Origin: Marivita sp.
Lineage (GTDB): Bacteria > Pseudomonadota > Alphaproteobacteria > Rhodobacterales > Rhodobacteraceae
NCBI RefSeq assembly: GCF_020055635.1
Contig: NZ_JAIPUT010000012.1
Span: 28,186-92,185 of the forward strand
Length of the DNA stretch: 64,000 nucleotides
Reading direction: 5' to 3'
Of this stretch, positions 27,083 through 34,690 are shown in pieces; position 1 is the stretch's first letter, and each line of letters starts with the position of its first letter. The notes under the pieces were generated by a model. That model searched no databases, was not told the DNA's origin, and saw only the letters and a program-made list of their open reading frames with translations. Made by a program: the position numbers and the translations under genes.

Positions 27083-27099
27083 GCCCGTGTCACCGGCGG

Positions 27100-27141
27100 A
27101 TGATGCGTCACCGCATCATTCCGTTTCCATCGATGGAAACG
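27100..27141. terminator. Double-hairpin bidirectional terminator between phoB and phoR
   Basis: Two adjacent stems lie between convergent genes. The first is ATGATGCG pairing with CGCATCAT around TCAC (27100-27119). The second is a perfect 20-bp palindrome at 27122-27141 centred on TCGA, with arms CGTTTCCATC. There is no long T tract. A role in ending both transcripts is inferred from position. Confidence 0.6.
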
Positions 27142-27160
27142 CCGCTCACCAGCGCGTCGA

Positions 27161-28210
27161 TCAGTCCTGCTTGCCATCCAGCGGCAGGATCACCGTGAAG
27201 GTCGTGCCCTTGCCGGGCTGGCTGTCCACCTGCAACCGACCGCGGTGACGGTTGACGATGTGCTTGACGATCGCCAGCCCCAGCCCGGTGCCGCCAAGGT
27301 CGCGGGACCGATGACTGTCGACCCGGTAGAACCGCTGGGTCAGGCGGGGCAGATGTACCGCCTCGATCCCCGGCCCGGTGTCCGAGACCTCGACCCGCAC
27401 GCCCTGCCCGCGCAACCGGCTCTCGTAATCCGCCGCCCCCAGACTGACCCGCACGAAACTACCGCGCTCGGAATACTTGATCGCGTTCTCCAGCAGGTTC
27501 GTGAGCACCTGCCGCAGCTGGTCGGCGTCGCCGGGAATGACCAGCGGCGCGTCGGGCAGATGCAGGGACACCTCGATCCCGGCCTCCTCGGCCATCTTTG
27601 CCAGACTGTTCCGTGTCTGCCGGATCACCGCGCCAAGCTCCACCGGATCGACCGGGCGCACCCGCTCGCTGGCCTCGACCCGGCTCAGCGACAGCAGGTC
27701 CGACACCAGCCGGTTCATCCGCGCCGCTTCGGATCCCATGATGCGCAGGAACCGCTCCTGCGCCTTGGGATCGTTGCGCGCCGGTCCTTGCAGCGTTTCG
27801 ATGAATCCCAGAAGCGCCGTCAGCGGCGTGCGAAGTTCATGGCTGACATTCGCCACGAAATCCCGCCGCATCTGGTCGGCCTGTTCGACCGGCGTGATGT
27901 CCTCGAAGGACAGCAAGATGCCCGAGCGCCCCTGCATCGGCACCGGCCCGCAGGTGACGCGAAAGGTGGTGTCGTGCTGCCCGTCGCTCGCCAGGTAGCG
28001 GGTCTCGCGCCTGGTGCCGTCGCGCTGCACCTGCTCGATCGTGTCCAGCAGGTTCGGCTGGCGCAGCGCGGTGATGAAATGCCGCCCCTCGATATTCCGG
28101 CCCAGAAGCTTCTCCGCGGCGTCGTTGACCGCAAAAATCCGTTCATCCGGCGCGATCAGAAGCGCCGGGATGCCAAGCATCATCAGGACGTCGCGGGGCG
28201 CCGCGGTCAT
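27161..28210 (-). CDS. phoR: Phosphate regulon sensor histidine kinase PhoR
   Basis: A 349-residue kinase with a PAS domain (IPALLIAPDERIFAVNDAAE), HisKA with His124 in FVANVSHELRTPL, and a HATPase domain with N-box LTNLLENAIKY, G1 VSDTGPGI and G2 GGTGLGLAIVKHI. No membrane helix is seen, so this is the short soluble form that would rely on PhoU and PstB for phosphate sensing. It is on the opposite strand from phoB. Its start overlaps the stop of the trans-sulfuration gene as ATGA, so it is transcribed with that gene rather than with the pst operon. Confidence 0.9.
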   Translation of the reverse strand: MTAAPRDVLMMLGIPALLIAPDERIFAVNDAAEKLLGRNIEGRHFITALRQPNLLDTIEQVQRDGTRRETRYLASDGQHDTTFRVTCGPVPMQGRSGILLSFEDITPVEQADQMRRDFVANVSHELRTPLTALLGFIETLQGPARNDPKAQERFLRIMGSEAARMNRLVSDLLSLSRVEASERVRPVDPVELGAVIRQTRNSLAKMAEEAGIEVSLHLPDAPLVIPGDADQLRQVLTNLLENAIKYSERGSFVRVSLGAADYESRLRGQGVRVEVSDTGPGIEAVHLPRLTQRFYRVDSHRSRDLGGTGLGLAIVKHIVNRHRGRLQVDSQPGKGTTFTVILPLDGKQD

Positions 28211-29391
28211 TTCCGCGCCGCCACCGCCGCCAGACCCGCGTCAAACGCCGCGATCAACGCGTCCGGATCTTCCAGACCGACGGAGACCCGGAAGAATCCC
28301 TCGCTCATGCCCAGCTTCTCGCGCGCTTCTGGCGTCAGCGCCCGGTGCGAGGACGATGCGGGATGGGACAGCGTGGTGCCCACGTCGCCCAGCGTCGGCG
28401 CAAAGGCGATCTGGTCGGCCCCCCTGGTAAAGGCATTGGCCTCGGCCCGGCCGCCCTCCAGCTCGAAACTGACCATGTTGCAGCCGCGCCCCTGCAACAA
28501 GCCCTGCGCGCGGGCGCGGTCGGGATGATCGGGCCGCGTCGGATAGAGCACCCGCTTGACGCCGGGCTGCGCCGCCAAATGGTCCGCCAACCGCGCCGCC
28601 GTCGCCTCCGCCCGGTCAAAGCGCAGATCGAAGGACATCAGCCCACGCTCGGCCAGCCAGCAATCGAACGGGCTTGGCGTCAGGCCGGTGGTGACGGCAA
28701 AATCATAGATCGCCTTGGCATGGTCGGCCTCGCGCGCCGCGACCCAACCCAGCGTCACATCCGAATGCCCGGCCAGCAGCTTTGTCACCGAATGCAGCAC
28801 CACATCGGCCCCCAGTTCGAACGGCCTGACCGCGCGCGGCGTGGTGAAGGTGTTGTCCACCACCAGAAGCACGCCGGTCTCGCGGCACAGATCCGCGATG
28901 CCCTGCACATCGGCGATCCGCAGCGTCGGGTTCGACACGACCTCGATCAGCACCAACCGCGTCTCGGGCCGCAGCGCTGCCGCAACCGCACCCACATCCG
29001 TCGGATCGGCGAGGCTTGTCGCGATCCCCAGCCGGGGCAGATCGTCCCGCATCATGCGCAAGGACCGCCCGTAAAGCTGATCGCCTCCCACCACATGGTC
29101 GCCGGCCTTGCACAGCCCCAGCAGAACCGCCGTCACCGCCGCCATGCCGGACCCGACCACCAGTCCCGGCTGCGGCGCGGCTTCCATCGCGTCCACCCGG
29201 CGCGCCAGCACATCCGCGTTGGGATGGCCCTCGCGTGCATAGGTGTAGCCCTGCGCGCGGCCCTCGTACTGGTCATCCAGCCGATCGGGCGTTTCGCTTG
29301 CATAGACCACCGAGGGCATCAGCGGCGTGACCACCGGGGTCGACGCGGTTTCAGGAAGCCCACCGGGGCGCATCAGGGTCGGTTTCATCAT
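28207..29391 (-). CDS. PLP-dependent trans-sulfuration family enzyme (cystathionine gamma-synthase/lyase-like)
   Basis: A 394-residue Cys/Met-metabolism PLP enzyme. The cofactor lysine is in LHSVTKLLAGHSDV. The phosphate-binding GSGMAAVTAVLLGLCKAGDH, DNTFTTPRAVRPFELGADV and the substrate-binding region near SHPASSSHR are typical. Whether it makes cystathionine, cleaves it or uses another sulfur substrate cannot be decided here. The start at 29391 has AAGG about 9 nt upstream and an MM opening; the extra 68 upstream codons are unsupported. It is translationally coupled to phoR. Confidence 0.82.
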   Translation of the reverse strand: MMKPTLMRPGGLPETASTPVVTPLMPSVVYASETPDRLDDQYEGRAQGYTYAREGHPNADVLARRVDAMEAAPQPGLVVGSGMAAVTAVLLGLCKAGDHVVGGDQLYGRSLRMMRDDLPRLGIATSLADPTDVGAVAAALRPETRLVLIEVVSNPTLRIADVQGIADLCRETGVLLVVDNTFTTPRAVRPFELGADVVLHSVTKLLAGHSDVTLGWVAAREADHAKAIYDFAVTTGLTPSPFDCWLAERGLMSFDLRFDRAEATAARLADHLAAQPGVKRVLYPTRPDHPDRARAQGLLQGRGCNMVSFELEGGRAEANAFTRGADQIAFAPTLGDVGTTLSHPASSSHRALTPEAREKLGMSEGFFRVSVGLEDPDALIAAFDAGLAAVAARK

Positions 29392-29521
29392 TGTCGCTTG
29401 CCTTCGTTCAATCTTCGGCAAAGCCCTGCCACAAAGCGCCTTCGGCAACAATGGGCCGCGCAACCGCCGGTTTCGAAATCCGGGACTTGCGCTGCCCCTG
29501 TCCTCGGGCGATGAAACAGCC

Positions 29522-30409
29522 ATGACCACCCGCCCGGATATCCTCTGCATCGGCTCCGTCCTCTGGGACGTGATCGGCCGTTCGGACCGCCACATGAAAC
29601 ACGGCGCCGACGTGCCGGGTCACATCACCCGCCTGCCCGGCGGCGTGGCGCTGAACATCGCGATGACGCTGGCCCGGTTCGACCTTGTGCCGGCGCTCCT
29701 GAGCGTGGTCGGCCGCGATCCCGAAGGCAACGAACTGGTGCTGGCCTGCGACCGGCTGGGCCTGATCACCGACCATATCTACCGTTCGGACGATCTGCCC
29801 ACGGATCAGTACATGGCCGTGGAAGGCAAGAACGGGCTGATCGCCGCCATCGCCGACGCACATTCGCTGGAACAGGCGGGCGACAAGATCCTGCGACCGC
29901 TGATCACCGGCCCGCTCGGGTTTGTCGAGGCGCCCTTTCCCGGCCCGATCGCGCTGGATGGCAACCTGACCGAAACCCTGCTCGACCAGATCGCGCGGCA
30001 CCCGGCGTTTTCCAGGGCCGACCTGCGCATCGCGCCCGCCTCGCCCGGCAAGGCCGAGCGTCTTCTGCCCTTCCTGCGCAGCGGCCACGGCGTGCTTTAC
30101 GTCAACCTCGAAGAAGCCGGACTGCTCTGCCAGACCACGTTCGAAAGCGCGCCACAGGCCGGGGCCGCGCTGGTCGAACGGGGGGCGGCCCGCGCCCTGG
30201 TCACCGATGGCGGCAACGTCACCTGCGACGCCACCTCCGAGGGCATCCTCGCCGAACGCCCACCCGAGGTCATGGTGACCCGCGTCACCGGCGCGGGCGA
30301 CACCTTCATGGCCGCCCATATCGCGTCCGAAATGCGTGGTGCGAACCGCCCCACCGCCCTGCACCGCGCGCTTGCCACCGCCGCGGCCTATGTTGCCGGA
30401 GGAACCTGA
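29522..30409 (+). CDS. psuK: PfkB-family carbohydrate kinase, probable pseudouridine kinase
   Basis: A 295-residue ribokinase-fold enzyme. The N-terminal DILCIGSVLWDVIGRSD, the glycine-rich LPGGVALNIAMTLARF and the C-terminal anion hole with catalytic Asp in RVTGAGDTFMAAHI define PfkB kinases. It lies 3 nt before psuG, the glycosidase that uses pseudouridine 5'-phosphate, so phosphorylation of pseudouridine is the expected step. The ATG at 29522 starts the conserved domain; the upstream extension overlaps the divergent PLP-enzyme gene and is not used. Confidence 0.87.
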   Translation: MTTRPDILCIGSVLWDVIGRSDRHMKHGADVPGHITRLPGGVALNIAMTLARFDLVPALLSVVGRDPEGNELVLACDRLGLITDHIYRSDDLPTDQYMAVEGKNGLIAAIADAHSLEQAGDKILRPLITGPLGFVEAPFPGPIALDGNLTETLLDQIARHPAFSRADLRIAPASPGKAERLLPFLRSGHGVLYVNLEEAGLLCQTTFESAPQAGAALVERGAARALVTDGGNVTCDATSEGILAERPPEVMVTRVTGAGDTFMAAHIASEMRGANRPTALHRALATAAAYVAGGT

Positions 30410-30412
30410 TCC

Positions 30413-31330
30413 ATGCCCCCCCTTCCCCTCGATATCTCGCCAGCAGTTCAGGCCGCGCTTGATGCCGACCGCCCCGTCGTGGCGCTCGAATCCACCATCA
30501 TCACCCATGGCATGCCCTGGCCGCAGAACCTCGAAACCGCCCGCGCCATCGAAGCCACGATCCGCGAGCACGGCGCCGAACCCGCGACGATCGCGGTGAT
30601 GGCCGGCCGCCTCTGCGTCGGGCTGGACAGCGACCAGCTCGAAGCGCTGGCGCAGGCCAGGCAGGTCGCCAAGCTGAGCCGCGCCGACATGGCGGTCTGT
30701 CTCGCCAATGGCGGCACCGGGGCGACCACCGTCGCCGCCACGATGATCGCCGCGCACCTTGCCGGGATCGCCGTCTTCGCCACCGGCGGCATCGGCGGCG
30801 TGCATCGCGGCGCGGATCAGAGCTTCGACATCTCCGCCGATCTTCAGGAACTGTCGCAGACCCCGGTCACCGTCGTTGCCGCCGGGGCCAAGGCCATCCT
30901 CGACCTGCCCAAGACGCTCGAAGTGCTGGAAACCCTGGGCGTGCCGGTCATGGCCTACGGCCAGGACGCGCTGCCCGCCTTCTGGTCGCGCGCCTCCACG
31001 CTCAAGGCTCCGCTGCGCGCCGACAGCGCCCTCGAGATCGCCAGGGCCCACCAGATGCGCCGCGCCCTCGGCCTTCCCGGAGGTCAGTTGATCGCCAACC
31101 CGATCCCCGCCGAGGCCGAGATCCCGCATGCCGAGATCCACCCGATCATCACCCGCGCCACGCAGGATGCCGAAACCCACGGCATCACCGGAAAGGCGCT
31201 GACGCCCTATCTTCTGCAACGCATCTTCGAACTGACCGAAGGGCGTTCGCTCGACGCCAATATCGCGCTTGTGCTCAACAACGCCCGTCTTGGCGCGCAA
31301 ATTGCACAGGAATTGACATCGCTGCGGTGA
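30413..31330 (+). CDS. psuG: Pseudouridine-5'-phosphate glycosidase
   Basis: A 305-residue enzyme that splits pseudouridine 5'-phosphate into uracil and ribose 5-phosphate. Family hallmarks are VVALESTIITHGMPWPQNLE, AVCLANGGTGATTVAATM (metal and substrate loop), IAVFATGGIGGVHRGADQSF in outline, and TVVAAGAKAILDLPKTLEVLETLG in outline, which includes the active-site lysine. It forms a tight pair with the kinase and gives the cell a route for recycling modified RNA. Confidence 0.94.
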   Translation: MPPLPLDISPAVQAALDADRPVVALESTIITHGMPWPQNLETARAIEATIREHGAEPATIAVMAGRLCVGLDSDQLEALAQARQVAKLSRADMAVCLANGGTGATTVAATMIAAHLAGIAVFATGGIGGVHRGADQSFDISADLQELSQTPVTVVAAGAKAILDLPKTLEVLETLGVPVMAYGQDALPAFWSRASTLKAPLRADSALEIARAHQMRRALGLPGGQLIANPIPAEAEIPHAEIHPIITRATQDAETHGITGKALTPYLLQRIFELTEGRSLDANIALVLNNARLGAQIAQELTSLR

Positions 31331-31419
31331 AAAGCGGGCCAGAGCCATTTGGCCCCATTGTAGAGGACAGCGGGACCGCCTAGGTTTTGCCCGAACCAGT
31401 GACGGACCCCCGATCCCCT

Positions 31420-32100
31420 ATGACCACCCCATTCGAACCCGAAAGACGCCGACCCGGTCTTTTCTCGCGGCTGCGGGCAAGCTTCCTGACCGGGATCGTC
31501 GTCATCGCGCCGGTGAGCCTGACGATCTGGCTGATCTGGTCGATCATGGGCTGGATCGACGGCTTCGTGCTGCCCCTGGTGCCCAGCCGGTTCAACCCCG
31601 AGCAATATATCGGCATCAACCTGCGCGGCATCGGCGTGATCTTCTTTCTGGTGTTCACGGCCTTTGTCGGCTGGGTCGCCAAGGGCCTGATCGGCCGGTC
31701 GCTGATCCGCTTCGCGGAAAGCCTCGTGGAACGGATGCCGGTGGTCCGGTCGATCTACAGCGGCGTCAAGCAGATCGCCGAGACGATCTTTGCCCAATCC
31801 GAACGCAATTTCGAAAAGGCCTGCCTGATCCAGTATCCGCGCAAGGGCATCTGGGCCATCGGCTTCATCTCGACCGACGCGCGCGGCGAAGTCGCCGACC
31901 GGGCCGAAACCATGGGCAAGCTGATCTCGGTCTTCGTGCCCACAACGCCCAACCCGACCTCGGGATTCCTGCTGTTCTTTCCCGAAGAAGACGTGGTCGA
32001 ACTGGACATGAGCATCGAGGATGCGGCAAAGCTGGTGATCTCCGCCGGCCTGGTCTATCCCAATGCCAAGGATCCGACCCAGCCCGCCAAGGCCGCCTGA
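31420..32100 (+). CDS. DUF502 family membrane protein
   Basis: A 226-residue inner-membrane protein with two helices (SFLTGIVVIAPVSLTIWLIW and GVIFFLVFTAFVGWVAKGLI). A conserved soluble domain follows, containing ERMPVVRSIYSGVKQIAETI and SVFVPTTPNPTSGFLLFFPE, both characteristic of DUF502. The family has no settled function. It stands alone after psuG. ATG 31420 is preferred over TTG 31387 and GTG 31399 because they add only a Pro-rich tail with no ribosome site. Confidence 0.88.
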   Translation: MTTPFEPERRRPGLFSRLRASFLTGIVVIAPVSLTIWLIWSIMGWIDGFVLPLVPSRFNPEQYIGINLRGIGVIFFLVFTAFVGWVAKGLIGRSLIRFAESLVERMPVVRSIYSGVKQIAETIFAQSERNFEKACLIQYPRKGIWAIGFISTDARGEVADRAETMGKLISVFVPTTPNPTSGFLLFFPEEDVVELDMSIEDAAKLVISAGLVYPNAKDPTQPAKAA

Positions 32101-32110
32101 CGGCCAGCCG

Positions 32111-33142
32111 CTAGTCGAACATCTGACGCAAATCCGCCGTCTGACGCTGGCCCAGATCGTGCTTGTGCTGCGCAAGGAACCCGCCCGCGGCCCGGCGGCC
32201 CGCCGCTTTCAGCTCGGCAATCACCGACGGCACCGGCACCAACTTGGTCGCCACGGACAGGTCGTTCATCAGATCGTCATCCGCGATCATGTGAACCCGC
32301 ATGTTCTTCATCGCACCCGCCCGGATCGTGCCGTCGGACAGGAGCCGCTGCACAAAGGCGATGGCGCGCAATTCGCGCAGAAGCGACGAATTGAAACTGA
32401 TCTCGTTGATGCGGTTCTGGATTTCGTTCGGCATCACCGGCACGGCGTCGCGCTCAAGCGGGTTGATGTTCACGATCACCACGTCATCCGGCAGATCGGC
32501 GTGGAACAGCGGAAACAGCGCCGGATTGCCGGTGTAGCCGCCATCCCAGAACGCCTCCACGGCCCCGGTCAGCGGGTCCTCCACCTCGACCGCCTGGAAC
32601 ATCGTCGGCAGGCAGGCCGAGGCCAGGATGCTCTGCGTGGTGATTGCGTCGCCCTCGAAGACCCGCACCTTGCCGTCGCGCACATTGGTGGCGCAGACAA
32701 AGAATGCCGGTCCGTCACGCGCGCAGACCCGGCCGAAATCGAACTGGTCGACGATCTTTTCCAGCGGGTTGTCATAAAGCGGCCCCCAGGCATAAGGCGA
32801 CACCATCCGGCCAAACATGTCGCCCACCAGGTATGCCGGCGAAAACTCGAGGGACCTGCTGATCGCCCCCGGCGTCGGCAACCACGCCTGCATCCAGAAG
32901 GGCACCGCCAGGTCATCCAGCCGCGCCACCTGCGTCCAGAGCCAATCAAGATTGTCGCGCGCGCCCTGCCGCCCGTCCAGCAGCCAGCCCGCCTTGAGCG
33001 CGGCTCCGTTCAGCGCGCCCGCCGACGTCCCCGTGATCGCCGCGATCTCGAGGTCGTCCTCCTCCAGAAGCCGGTCCAGGACGCCCCAGGTGAACGCGCC
33101 ATGCGCGCCGCCGCCCTGAAGCGCAAGATTGATCTTCACCAT
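32111..33142 (-). CDS. Patatin-like phospholipase
   Basis: A 343-residue serine hydrolase with the patatin dyad: oxyanion loop LALQGGGAHGAF, nucleophile in GTSAG (ITGTSAGALNGAAL) and Asp in DGGYTGN. There is no signal peptide, so it acts inside the cell on lipids or possibly storage polymer. It follows the 3-hydroxybutyrate dehydrogenase gene on the same strand, a pairing that hints at lipid or polyhydroxybutyrate turnover. ATG 33142 begins the conserved domain. A GC-rich hairpin lies in the gap between the two genes. Confidence 0.87.
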   Translation of the reverse strand: MVKINLALQGGGAHGAFTWGVLDRLLEEDDLEIAAITGTSAGALNGAALKAGWLLDGRQGARDNLDWLWTQVARLDDLAVPFWMQAWLPTPGAISRSLEFSPAYLVGDMFGRMVSPYAWGPLYDNPLEKIVDQFDFGRVCARDGPAFFVCATNVRDGKVRVFEGDAITTQSILASACLPTMFQAVEVEDPLTGAVEAFWDGGYTGNPALFPLFHADLPDDVVIVNINPLERDAVPVMPNEIQNRINEISFNSSLLRELRAIAFVQRLLSDGTIRAGAMKNMRVHMIADDDLMNDLSVATKLVPVPSVIAELKAAGRRAAGGFLAQHKHDLGQRQTADLRQMFD

Positions 33143-33186
33143 GCCGCCGCCTGCTCCTTCATCTTGCCGGATAAACTCCGGGGAGC

Positions 33187-33206
33187 GCGAGGGGCTGGCC
33201 CCTCGC
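33187..33206. terminator. GC-rich hairpin between the hydroxybutyrate dehydrogenase and patatin genes
   Basis: Stem GCGAGGGG with CCCCTCGC around the loop CTGG. A second element with the same GGGG-CTGG-CCCC centre lies at 47470-47487, so this is one copy of a small dispersed hairpin. No T tract follows on the minus strand. Confidence 0.5.
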
Positions 33207-33226
33207 ACCTCTGCACATGCGCGCGG

Positions 33227-34000
33227 TCAGAGGGCGGTCCAGCCGCCATCCACCGAGATCGTCGTCCCGGTGATCTGCGCCGCGGCGTCAGAGCACAGGA
33301 ACACCGCCGTGCCGCCGACCTGCTCCACCGTGGCGAACTCCTTTGACGGCTGCCGCTCGAGGATGACCTTCTGCTTGGCCTCTTCCTCTGTCATGTCGTA
33401 TTTCTTCGCCGTGTCGGGGATCTGCGCCTCCACCAGCGGGGTCAAGACATACCCCGGGCAGATCGCATTGCAGGTGATGGCCTCGCGTGCGGTCTCGAGC
33501 CCGGTGGTCTTGGTCAGACCGACGATCCCGTGCTTGGCGGCCACATAGGCGGATTTGAACGGCGAGGCCGTCAACCCGTGGGCGCTGGCGATGTTGACGA
33601 TCCGGCCCCAACCCGCCTTGCGCATCATCGGAAGCGCCGCGGCCGTGGTGTGAAAGGCGGAACTCAGATTGATCGCGATGATCGCGTCCCACTTTTCCGT
33701 CGGGAACTCGTCAATCGGGGCCACATGCTGAATGCCTGCGTTGTTCACCAGGATATCGCAGGCCCCGGCCTGTTCGATCAGCGCCCGGCACTGGTCCGGC
33801 TTGGACATGTCGGCCTGGATGTAGCGCACGGTCACACCGTGGTCCTTGCCGATGGACTCCGCCAGCCGATGATCCTCGGGCGTGTCGGTGAACGAATTGA
33901 TCACCACATCCGCGCCCGCCCGCGCCAGTTCCTGTGCCACGCCCAGCCCGATGCCCGAATTCGACCCGGTGATGACGGCGGTTTTTCCCTTCAGCGACAT
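33227..34000 (-). CDS. 3-hydroxybutyrate dehydrogenase
   Basis: A 257-residue short-chain dehydrogenase that oxidises 3-hydroxybutyrate to acetoacetate with NAD+. The cofactor loop is TGSNSGIG, the NAG motif is NNAGIQHV, the catalytic Ser is in VNIASAHG and the Tyr-Lys pair in SAYVAAKHG. The HVAPIDEFPTEKWD and PGYVLTPLVEAQIPD segments are typical of bacterial hydroxybutyrate dehydrogenases. ATG 34000 has GGAAGGGG six bases upstream; longer in-frame starts are weaker. Confidence 0.9.
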   Translation of the reverse strand: MSLKGKTAVITGSNSGIGLGVAQELARAGADVVINSFTDTPEDHRLAESIGKDHGVTVRYIQADMSKPDQCRALIEQAGACDILVNNAGIQHVAPIDEFPTEKWDAIIAINLSSAFHTTAAALPMMRKAGWGRIVNIASAHGLTASPFKSAYVAAKHGIVGLTKTTGLETAREAITCNAICPGYVLTPLVEAQIPDTAKKYDMTEEEAKQKVILERQPSKEFATVEQVGGTAVFLCSDAAAQITGTTISVDGGWTAL

Positions 34001-34079
34001 GATCGCCCCTTCCATGAAGTGTTTGCTTGCGCGGCACGCTAGATGCTGCGCCTGCATAATGCAAAGGAAGGATGTCCGA

Positions 34080-34448
34080 TCAAGCCTCGGGTGGCTGCGC
34101 TCCGAAAAAGCCGATGATCTCGGTCAGCCGGCCATCCGCACCGATCCGGCCAATGTCGATCCCCTGCACCGGGACCGACCCATCGGGCAGCACCATCCGC
34201 CACGCGAACCGGATACGGTCATGGTGGCCATCGACACCCGAGGTCAGTTCGATTCGCGCCCCCGGAAACTGGTCATGCACCCGACCGATATGCCCCACCA
34301 GCGAATCGCGTCCCAGGGCCTCGCCGCTGGGATCCTGGTACAGGCCGTCATCCGCCCAGGCCGATGTCAGCAGATCGCGGCGCCTGCCGTCATCCACCTC
34401 GCACCACGCGTCGCCATAGGCCTTTAGAACTTGGTTCAGACTGTCCAT
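34080..34448 (-). CDS. SnoaL-like/NTF2-fold protein
   Basis: A 122-residue single-domain protein with the cone-shaped NTF2 fold pattern: an N-terminal helix (SLNQVLKAYGDAWCEVDDGR), LLTSAWADDGLYQDPSGEAL, RIELTSGVDGHHDRIRFAWR and a final strand GRLTEIIGFFG. Such proteins are small isomerases, hydrolases or binding modules; no catalytic residues can be assigned here. It lies downstream of a predicted small RNA gene on the same strand, whose terminator would isolate it. Confidence 0.78.
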   Translation of the reverse strand: MDSLNQVLKAYGDAWCEVDDGRRRDLLTSAWADDGLYQDPSGEALGRDSLVGHIGRVHDQFPGARIELTSGVDGHHDRIRFAWRMVLPDGSVPVQGIDIGRIGADGRLTEIIGFFGAQPPEA

Positions 34449-34501
34449 GTCGCCTCTCTTTCTGTCGCGTCACCCTTGCAGAGCGCAGGACATTCGGACA
34501 G

Positions 34502-34576
34502 AAAAAAACCCCGGCACGAAGCCGGGGTTAAGTTATTGAGGCAGGTTTCATACAGGCAAGAAACCTATCGAGCAGT
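34502..34576 (-). ncRNA. Candidate small RNA, about 75 nt
   Basis: A promoter, a hairpin and a terminator line up on the minus strand without an open frame that fits. TTGGAC (34606-34611) and TATAAA (34583-34588) are spaced by exactly 17 nt, placing transcription start near 34576. The RNA would fold an AGGTTTC/GAAACCT stem (34543-34566, 10-nt loop). An unpaired linker follows, then the terminator stem CCCCGGC/GCCGGGG (34509-34527, loop ACGAA on the plus strand) and seven T residues. No match to a named family is recognised. The call rests on signal spacing and has no homology support. Confidence 0.6.
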
Positions 34577-34582
34577 GATCCC

Positions 34583-34611
34583 TTTATAGGCAATCTTTCT
34601 CCACAGTCCAA
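34583..34611 (-). promoter_or_regulatory. Sigma70-type promoter of the candidate small RNA
   Basis: The -35 hexamer TTGGAC and -10 hexamer TATAAA are separated by 17 nt, in locally AT-rich DNA between genes. This is one of the best promoter matches in the window. Confidence 0.65.
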
Positions 34612-34690
34612 GCTAAAAGTTTGAAAAGCCAAGAAAGCCCCGTTACCTTCGCCGTCAATAAAACAAGAGCAGACAGGGAATGTTGCGAAA

